A stretch of 64,000 nucleotides of DNA from the NCBI RefSeq assembly GCF_026262505.1, contig NC_067208.1, forward strand, positions 12,719,962 to 12,783,961, written 5' to 3'. This document shows, piece after piece, positions 54,781 to 61,602 of the stretch. Numbering within the stretch: the stretch's first letter is position 1; every line of letters starts with the position of its first letter. A program made the position numbers and the translations under genes. Below the pieces are notes generated by a model. The model was not told where the DNA came from. It saw only the letters and a list, made by a program, of their open reading frames with translations, and did not search any database. Origin of the DNA: Trichomonas vaginalis G3. Taxonomy: Eukaryota > Parabasalia > Trichomonadida > Trichomonadidae.

Positions 54781-56372
54781 ACCAAGTGTCAGCTGTTTCT
54801 TCTTTTTCAATACTGATATAAAAAAAAATCTTTATTATTTATTTAACCTTTATTGTTTCATTAAACTTCATTTATTTTATATTATAGTTTTATTCTTTTA
54901 GCTACTTGTAAAATAATCTAATTTTATATCATCATTTTACCGGATTATTCTTCAGTACATCGATTGTGTATCTAAAATAATATCATTATCCTTATTCTGT
55001 TTTTTCCAAAATTCTTTTAAATATCTTTTTTGGTTAGATTACTTTATACTTTTTACTTTTATTTTTTAATTCCAAAAAAAAAATTTGGTGATTGTTCTAT
55101 TCTGTTACAATGTGCATTATCATATTCTAATGAATTATTCATTACATACATTTAAAAAAACTTGTTAAAAATGAAATTAAAAAATTATGTTTATTATTAC
55201 GCTGTGAATGTGTCAACAGCGGTCATGCCTGTATCTGTATCCCATATTTGCCACAACCTTTCTGTATCTGCATTTGTGTATTTCGGTTTCAGCTGATACA
55301 TTTGATTTGGCGTGTAATTTGTTCCAGTTAATGGATTAATTGGGAGATCTTCATGCGGTGTGTTATTATTGTACTCCCAAATAAAGGCAGGAATAGCCTG
55401 AATGCTTTGGCAGCGCTCCAATGTCGGTCAGAATCTCTCAATCTTCCCATTTTGGTAGGGAAAATGAGAGTCTGTATGCCGCCATTGGACGCCCCAAAGA
55501 TCAAGTAGATCTTGAAAGGCGCCCCTATTTTCTGAACCGTTGTCGGTCCAGAAACAATAAGGGGCGCCAAATTCAATGAAGGCGGAAGCCGCAACGTTCG
55601 CTGTCGTCGCTGCCAGCATATCTGGTATTTGTATACACGCTAGGACTTTGCGGCTAAAATCGTCGATTATGCCATAAATATACTGGCCACGAACACCCCT
55701 AAAATAATGAACATCTGCGTGCCAGATAAGATTGGGTGAAAGCGCCCAATATCTTACTGCTGTTTCTGGCCCGGCATGCTCTAATCGCGTCTTGGTGAAA
55801 TGATTTTCTTTGAAGTATCTGCGTACTTCTCTATAAGATACATCAATTTGTTGTAATTTCAAACGTTTCCATTGTTTTGTTTGACCACAGGGAAAGGCCC
55901 AGTGGTCATGTATCACAGCAAGAGCTTTGATTTGGTCGTAGGGATTGGCCCTACAACCTTTCTTGCCTTTAGGCAATGGGATATTCTGTAAGCTAAATTG
56001 ATTTTGTAAAAAAGATTTTGAAACATCTAAATATTTGAAATCATTTGATTGAAGGGTTGGGGCGATGGGAACATGGGTGCAAGCTTCTTCCCATGTCATT
56101 TTACCTTCTTCAATCTGATTGGAAATACCAATTAGGTAAATTCGATCGACATACCCTTTGTAAGGATTCATTCTAATGAAGTACGTTAACAATCAAAATA
56201 TTCTATAAGTGTCTAGTATGGAATTCAAAAGAATAAAGAAAATGGTAACGTAAATAAACGTATTATGAAATAATTTATAATTAAAATGAAAAAAAGAAAA
56301 AATAATAAGTAAAGTGACTGGAAATGAAAATTAAAATCAGTGTACAGTTTTATTTTTTTCTCGCTGTGAAAC
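54719..56372. mobile_element. IS481-like DDE DNA transposon
   Basis: A 25-base inverted pair (54719-54743 and 56348-56372, identical when reverse-complemented) encloses a transposase gene and AT-rich flanks, 1.65 kb in all. Size and protein type fit the IS481-like transposons reported in eukaryotes, including trichomonads. The left repeat is also the last copy of the tandem array. Target-site duplications could not be identified because the array hides the left border. Confidence 0.65.
55197..56171 (-). pseudogene. IS481-like transposase, one in-frame stop
   Basis: About 324 codons from MNPYKGYVDRIYL. The N-terminal third is helical with a likely DNA-binding part (YREVRRYFKENHF). The rve-type catalytic core follows: first Asp in LIWHADVHYF, second in CFWTDNGSENRG, Glu in YQNGKIERF. 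The C-terminal part (NNNTPHEDLPINPLTG) matches the usual end of IS481-type enzymes. A single in-frame TGA at 55428-55430, directly after KIERF, splits the frame; the reading frame otherwise continues. This is either a recent inactivating change or a base error. The protein would cut and join transposon ends. Confidence 0.8.
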
Positions 56373-56404
56373 GGGGAGGTTTTTTGTGATATGGAGTTAG
56401 TATA

Positions 56405-56451
56405 CAAGTCTTGGGTACGGCGGCACTGCGTTCCACCTTACCCAATACTTG
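56405..56451. repeat. 13-bp inverted repeat with GC-rich loop
   Basis: Arms 56405-56417 and 56439-56451 match at 12 of 13 bases and enclose a 21-base GC-rich loop (CGGCGGCACTGCG...). The composition contrasts with the surroundings. It sits between the DNA transposon and element D and may be an edge of either, or a miniature element. Confidence 0.6.
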
Positions 56452-56557
56452 TGAATTTGACACTTTACAAAGCCGCCAACCACTTCACTAACGAACTCAC
56501 TAATGTAAAAAATAAACGTTCTCACTATCGTTCTCACTAACGACTTCACTAATGTTC

Positions 56558-56842
56558 TCATAAATTTTCCTCAATATCTTCATCATCAGTGTTAACCCTA
56601 TTGTAGTCATACTTGAAGCCATAAACTTTCTCTAACTTCTTAACGTACAATTTACATAACTTACCTTCGTCATCGTATGGTTTAATGATATAACTATTTC
56701 TATCTTTATACACAGTCAATGAAAAGTCAACTGGTCTCGGATGTATTTGAAAGAACATGTTATGCTCAGGAAGGAAGAATAAATGTTTAAATGTATGTTT
56801 GTTATATTTTTCGATTTGTATGAGTTGCTTTTGTTCTGTCAT
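56558..56842 (-). CDS. Hypothetical 94-aa protein
   Basis: Begins MTEQKQLIQIEKYNKH after the box TTTTTATTTGGATGTAAATG. Strand-rich middle (FFLPEHNMFFQIHP, VDFSLTVYKD) and an acidic end (NTDDEDIEENL). It is the leftmost gene of element D. I see no known motif. The 80-aa protein at 60619 has a similar build (short, strand-rich, acidic end), which may be only general. Confidence 0.5.
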   Translation of the reverse strand: MTEQKQLIQIEKYNKHTFKHLFFLPEHNMFFQIHPRPVDFSLTVYKDRNSYIIKPYDDEGKLCKLYVKKLEKVYGFKYDYNRVNTDDEDIEENL

Positions 56843-56952
56843 TTACATCCAAATAAAAATTTTCAGTAAAATAAAAAATAAACTTAAAAATTAATGATAT
56901 CACCACCCTCACACGTATGAAAACATAGCACAAAAATAAATTTAGGTGAAGT

Positions 56953-56966
56953 GGTGAGATCTCACC
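56953..56966. promoter_or_regulatory. GGTGAGATCTCACC palindrome
   Basis: A perfect 14-base palindrome flanked by further GGTGA/TCACC words (AGGTGAA before it, TTCACCT and TTCACCC after). It lies upstream of the 94-aa gene's end region, in AT-rich DNA, and could be an operator for a dimeric regulator. Confidence 0.35.
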
Positions 56967-57007
56967 TCTTTTTTCACCTGTTTTTTCACCCTGTTGAATT
57001 CATTGCT

Positions 57008-57437
57008 TTATAACTCTCTTCCTTGGTTCTTTTTAGTTGCTTTCTTCACGTCTGTCTCCAGCTTGACTGTCTTTCTTCTTCGGCCGTAATGATACCAGTT
57101 ACTTCCACCAGTCAATGGGTCAAATGGTCTTTCGTAAGGGTTTCCATACATTCCATAGGGACCATACGGAAGAACTACTGGTGGAGAAGAAACATTTTCT
57201 TTAGTTCCATCGACTCTATTTAAATGCATTGTTTCACCTTTCATCTGGTCATTAAAGTCTTTTGCGTGTTTTGCAAACTCATCGTCCTTTCCTAAAGCAT
57301 TTTCTGACTCAGTCGCAACCAAATTGGATGCTTTATTTATGAGCCCTATTTTATTTAATCTTAACTTCTTTGCAACCCCAGCCTCCAATCTTCCCTTTAT
57401 TTGCATCTAATGTCTTCGAAACCCTTCCTCCACTCAT
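57008..57437 (-). pseudogene. Small virion-type gene remnant, basic end
   Basis: The locus begins with ATG at 57437, overlapping the stop of the 30-aa gene by four bases. It encodes a helical first part, a proline/glycine/tyrosine-rich middle (PYGPYGMYGNPYERP) and a basic end. It is broken about once. A P/G/Y-rich middle and basic tail suit a minor virion component. The family is unrecognised. Confidence 0.45.
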
Positions 57438-57526
57438 TTATTTACTGCGTCATAAGCTCCAAGTGCTTTTGCTCCAAATGCTAATGCTTTTGTTCCCATT
57501 GCGCCTAAAGCTGCCCAAACTACCAT
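57434..57526 (-). CDS. Tiny hydrophobic protein (30 aa)
   Basis: MVVWAALGAMGTKALAFGAK and then ALGAYDAVNK: an alanine/glycine-rich helix long enough to cross or lie on a membrane. Its stop overlaps the next start (ATGA), like the gene pair 5087/5090 in element A, which suggests coupled translation. Short length keeps confidence low, but packing and composition support it. Confidence 0.4.
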   Translation of the reverse strand: MVVWAALGAMGTKALAFGAKALGAYDAVNK

Positions 57527-57615
57527 TTACCCCATATTAAATCATCTCTCTTCAATATTATCTCATAAAAGTTCTCGTTACTGGAGAAAGTCAATGAAAA
57601 CATAAGCGTTCTCAC

Positions 57616-57640
57616 GGGCTTCGCCCTCACCGCTTTGCGG
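57616..57640. terminator. Paired short hairpins
   Basis: GGGC-TTC-GCCC (57616-57626) and CCGC-TTT-GCGG (57630-57640) stand four bases apart, downstream of the gene on the minus strand at 57751-58627. A matching pair lies at 60570-60602. Confidence 0.5.
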
Positions 57641-57750
57641 TCTATCTAACTTCTTTCTTATATCATCTATACGCTTCAAAATGTTGAACAATTGCTAACA
57701 TCTTCTACAACAGTTATTTCATCATGAATGACCTTCAAGAACAAGCTCAT

Positions 57751-58627
57751 TTAATATGCAATTAAAATCATTTCAATAATGAGTCCATCCTTTCCGTCTT
57801 TGGGTAGCACAACATCTTTCATTGAAGAAGGTTCGACAAGTCTTATGTTAAACTTACTGACAAAGTTTTGTATACTATAATGCTTCGGCGGCGAATACAT
57901 GTAGTTTGAAAGACATAATATAGATTCTTCAGCAAATTCACTTATACTGGATTTTATAAAATGTTCTCACGAGACCAAATACCACCAATTGACAATCTTG
58001 TAAGCAATCCTGCTGAACCTTCTACTGTAAATGTCGATGGTAACATTCACGAAGGTCATCTATTGACATCGTTGAGTCACTGTATTTAAATATTTTCTTA
58101 AAGCAATCGTCATTATCTAACCATGCAATAGCTTTGAAGTTTTCATTCGAATATACATCTGCTTCATTAAATGTAAAACCTGACTTCTTTGCAGAGATGA
58201 CTTTAAAATCTATTGAGTTTGTTTCAAATTATATGCTATGGTAACTTCTGAAGGTAATGGATGTCCTTCCGCAGTCAGTTGTTCTCTCACTACCGTTTGA
58301 AGCTTTGTATTAAAAACTTTCATGTCATCTCCTGTATCTAAGTTCACATACACAGCAACAGGAAAACTATCTTGCTTCTTTGTTTCATCATTATACTCAA
58401 AAACATTAAAGTTCTTCAATAATATTGTTCTTCCTGCTGGAATACTTCGAACCTGTCTGATTTCAATAGCTTTCTCACCTCCTACATACTCTACCCAGTG
58501 TCTTGGATATTCATAAGTATACTGACTTTCTTGAATTTGGTAGGTTTCATCATAACGTGTTCATAGTATACTTTATACTCTTGTCAGTTAGACTCGGTGC
58601 TATGTTCTGAATATTTCTGACTTGCAT
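57751..58627 (-). pseudogene. Minor virion protein remnant, same family as 47906-48754
   Basis: The locus starts with MQVRNIQ after the box TTTTATCTCCATTAAAAATG. Segments matching the element C protein in order are a YPRHWVE block, an LQTVVREQLT block and a PKDGKDGLIIEM end. It is broken about four times. It is divergent from the ATPase locus. The match gives the family but not the function. Confidence 0.5.
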
Positions 58628-58659
58628 TTTTAATGGAGATAAAATAAGCATTTAATACA

Positions 58660-59523
58660 TGACGTAGATGAAGACATGAATGAAACTACAGACAACTTAA
58701 CTCTTCTCTTATTCTTCCTTTCAGCAAAGATTATGAGTTCTGTTCAAATGGTGTTTATTTCTATTGTGGAAAGATGGGTTCGGGTAAGACATTTAACCTC
58801 ATTCGTCATATACTCATAACAGACGTTTAGGAAACGACTCATACTATGACCAAATCATTATATCAGCAACTTCAGACTCTATGGACTCAACAGCGAAAAC
58901 ATTTATGTCAAAAGTTCAAGCCTCTGTCGTTAAAGTTCCAGACAGTGAACTCATTGAATTTCTTCAACGTTACATTCGACGTAAGAGGAAATATTATGCC
59001 ATCGTTGAATTTATACAGTCAGGAATGCAAAAGACTTCTGAGAGATGGAAAGAATTATTGACAAACACCACTTACGTCAATACTCAGGAGTTTACGATAT
59101 GAAACGACTTACAAACTACATTCTGTCAAAACTTTCAAAATACCCCTTCAAAAAGTATCCTTCAAACACTCTGCTCGTTTGCGACGACTTCGCCGGAAAA
59201 GGTTTAGTGTCAAAGCCGACTCACCATTAGCTAACATCATTACTAAAGTCAGACATTACCACTTAACTGTAGCAATACTTATGCAAACATGGAGGTTTTT
59301 AGCTTTAAACATAAAACGTCTCATAACTGACTTCGTTATCTTTCAAGGTTTCTCACTATGATATTGAACTCATTTGGAAACAGTCAGGTATAACATTACC
59401 TTTTGAAGAAATTTGGGAAGCATATAAGTCTCTCATCTCTCCTCGTTCATACCTTGAGATTCATATCATGACTAATACCATTAAAGTCAAAAATATTCCA
59501 TGGGAACGACCAACATTGTTTTA
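58660..59523 (+). pseudogene. A32-type packaging ATPase remnant
   Basis: A Walker A segment GKMGSGKT and a Walker B segment LLVCDDF are visible in the expected order, and the end (IMTNTIKVKNIPW) has the short basic tail common to these motors. The locus is broken about four times. The intact counterpart is the element B ATPase at 10906-11733. Its end overlaps the end of the convergent gene at 59521. Confidence 0.65.
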
Positions 59524-59913
59524 AAGTTTAACCTTCAATTGACTGATGGTAAACAAATTCCATGCATCTCTGTCGCCATTTCTGTTAATATTTTTGCTGT
59601 CATTCATATCATCCACTTCCCCATCCGTTAGCTTTTGAGGATATGCGTTAGAATAGCTGTTCTTAAATGAAGGCTTTTCACCTTTGAGAGCATAAACTCT
59701 ATAACTTTCTGCATACTTTATGTTTGAACCTCCTGAGCCATCATTGACATAAATTTTTATAGGCTTCCACCCTTTGTTCATGTTCCTGCTTCTTCCCTTA
59801 GCTCTTTTGTTCAGTAGTTCTACATCTTTATACACAGCACCTGTCTCAGTGAATTCAACAATATTTTCATTCGTTAGCTTTACATTCAAACCCTTGTCGA
59901 GTATATTGTTCAT
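59521..59913 (-). CDS. Hypothetical 130-aa protein, element D
   Basis: Start set at MNNILDKGLNVKL because the AT box (TTTTATATGTATGAAATG) is directly upstream; a longer frame is open. Has a basic centre (RAKGRSRNMNKGWKPIKIY) and a polar end (GDRDAWNLFTISQLKVKL). It is divergent from the basic-start family gene at 59948, as the gene at 246 is in element A, but the two proteins do not look alike. Function unknown. Confidence 0.45.
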   Translation of the reverse strand: MNNILDKGLNVKLTNENIVEFTETGAVYKDVELLNKRAKGRSRNMNKGWKPIKIYVNDGSGGSNIKYAESYRVYALKGEKPSFKNSYSNAYPQKLTDGEVDDMNDSKNINRNGDRDAWNLFTISQLKVKL

Positions 59914-59947
59914 TTCATACATATAAAAGGTTTTTATTCTATATGAA

Positions 59948-60558
59948 ATGAGAAGCAAATCCATCTTAGCTGGTGCCGTTAATGTTCCAATTGAACCAAC
60001 ATCAAATGTTGACTCACGAACGACAAACAATATTGTCATAAAGAACTATAGTTCAGAGTGTTTGAAAGAAAAAGAACCAGACTAATCCGTGAATTTAAAC
60101 TCAGCTTCAAACGCTAACGCTACATCAGATGTTAAGTTAGAGTATCCACCACTGGACCAAATTCTTTCAAGAGAAGCCAACGACAACCCTTACACAAATG
60201 TTCAAACAAATCCTTCAGATAACGTAGACCATTACCTTCTTCAGTTATACCAAACAATTTTACTCAAAGACGATAAGAAGCTTTTGACAAATCTTATAAG
60301 CAAGAACCAAATAATTCTAACAAAGGAGGACCTTGAAAATGTTATATCACGAATAACAGGAAAACAATGTGTCATTGACTATCTCGACCCTGAAATCGAA
60401 TGCTGTGGTCAAACGCCATATTCATGAAAATAGGTAACATCCGCATCATTGAAACACCAGGAACTACAGGAGTTGAGTTTAAGTATAAATATTCGAATGA
60501 ATACACAAAACTATCTACTGACTATAAGCTTTGTTTGAAATATGTTTTAGTAAATTAA
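59948..60558 (+). pseudogene. Basic-start accessory protein remnant
   Basis: Same family as 12707-13378 of element B: basic start, disordered middle, then a YQTILLKDDKKLLTNLIS-type block, VIDYLDPEIECCG, and a terminal YKLCLKYVLVN resembling YKISLEKFFVK. The locus is broken about twice. It sits between a divergent start box and a double hairpin. Confidence 0.55.
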
Positions 60559-60569
60559 AGCAGTCAGGA

Positions 60570-60602
60570 GGGCTCTTTGAGCCCATCTTGGCGCTTTGCG
60601 CC
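60570..60602. terminator. Double triloop hairpin between convergent genes
   Basis: GGGCTC-TTT-GAGCCC (60570-60584) and GGCGC-TTT-GCGCC (60590-60602) fill the 60-base gap between convergent gene ends at 60558 and 60619. Each reads the same on both strands, so it could end both transcripts. Confidence 0.65.
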
Positions 60603-60618
60603 GTCAGTCAAAAAAATT

Positions 60619-60861
60619 TCAAGTTAGCAATTTGTAATATCTATCCAAAACTTCTTCAACAGTATCGAACTCATCTTCATAATGCAAACCTAATCTTATT
60701 GACTTGGTGCAGTTTTCACTAACACAATATTTTTCTGTTCTCTTGACTGACATAACTAATTCATTTGTTTCATCAAACAGCAACAACCAAAGTTCATGAC
60801 CTAATACATAACATTCATACTTTATATTTTTAGCTCTGAGTTCTCTTGTAAGCTGTTGCAT
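60619..60861 (-). CDS. Hypothetical 80-aa protein, element D
   Basis: MQQLTRELRAKNIKYECYVL and on to an acidic end (EDEFDTVEEVLDRYYKLLT). Strand-rich middle (HELWLLLFDET). The box TTTTTAGAAAATATTAAATG precedes the start, and the start lies within the end of the upstream gene. Three cysteines are present. No family recognised. Confidence 0.5.
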   Translation of the reverse strand: MQQLTRELRAKNIKYECYVLGHELWLLLFDETNELVMSVKRTEKYCVSENCTKSIRLGLHYEDEFDTVEEVLDRYYKLLT

Positions 60862-61585
60862 TTAATATTTTCTAAAAAGTCAACTTCAACAGTCATTCGC
60901 ACTGGTGCCTTCAGTTCTACAGGCTCTCCTTGAAAGTCAACAAGTCTGAATTGCATGTCTTTCAAATTATGAGGACTAATGCGAACCCATTTACCTAAAT
61001 GAGTTGCTATGACAGGAACGTTTGGAATGAACATTGAATTGACTGCATAACAGAAGGATTTATATTCTACTGAACCTTTACTATTAACTCCTGAAATACC
61101 TGTGACATTAGCTATTTTTGACTCAATGTACAAACAATTGCCATAACATACGTATGGAACAGATTTCATCTCAATCGTTTTGTCAACACTTTTCAAAGGA
61201 AATGTCATATGGTATGCACCCAAAAGAAGTTGTACTCTATGACTCATTCTTGGTATCTTAAACTCTTTCTTGCTACTGAACTTCAATGTTCCCTCAGAAG
61301 AGAGTTCGACATCTATGTTGTCAATAGTTTCTTCATTTATGAGAGTATCTATGACTCCAGCAATTTTATCTATTCTATACCAGCTCTGTTAGGAAATGTT
61401 ATAACACTTCTTTTGTCATCTATTTCAATCTCTATGAAATCTGTTTCATCTGTTATGACAAAAGTTGCGATAGTATTGAAGTCAACAACTCTGAAAGCAA
61501 GCGCTTCATTCTGAAGACCTAAGTTTGTTTGTAGCTTTACTGTCCCGTATTCGTTTGGGTCTGTACTTTGCAAATAGAACAACAT
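60822..61585 (-). pseudogene. Capsid-accessory gene remnant, same family as 13874-14582
   Basis: Starts MLFYLQSTDPNEYGTVKL. Has a strand-rich N-terminal domain, a central EFKIPRM...LLLG block and a late ISPHNLKDMQFRLVDFQG segment. The element B locus shows the same order (HSKDLSNIKFRITDLFD). It is broken about once. The strand-rich composition and recurrence beside the fibre gene suggest a virion protein, perhaps at the vertex. Confidence 0.5.
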
Positions 61586-61602
61586 TTTATTCTCATTAAA
61601 AT
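61586..61602. promoter_or_regulatory. Bidirectional AT start box, element D
   Basis: Seventeen bases between divergent start codons, reading TTTATTCTCATTAAAAT. It serves the capsid-accessory and fibre genes. Same layout as the boxes in A, B and C. Confidence 0.65.

Noticed and set aside
55428-55430. TGA as a sense codon
   Set aside because: The host kinase-like gene ends in TGA and the fibre gene of element B ends in TGA, so the standard code is more likely.
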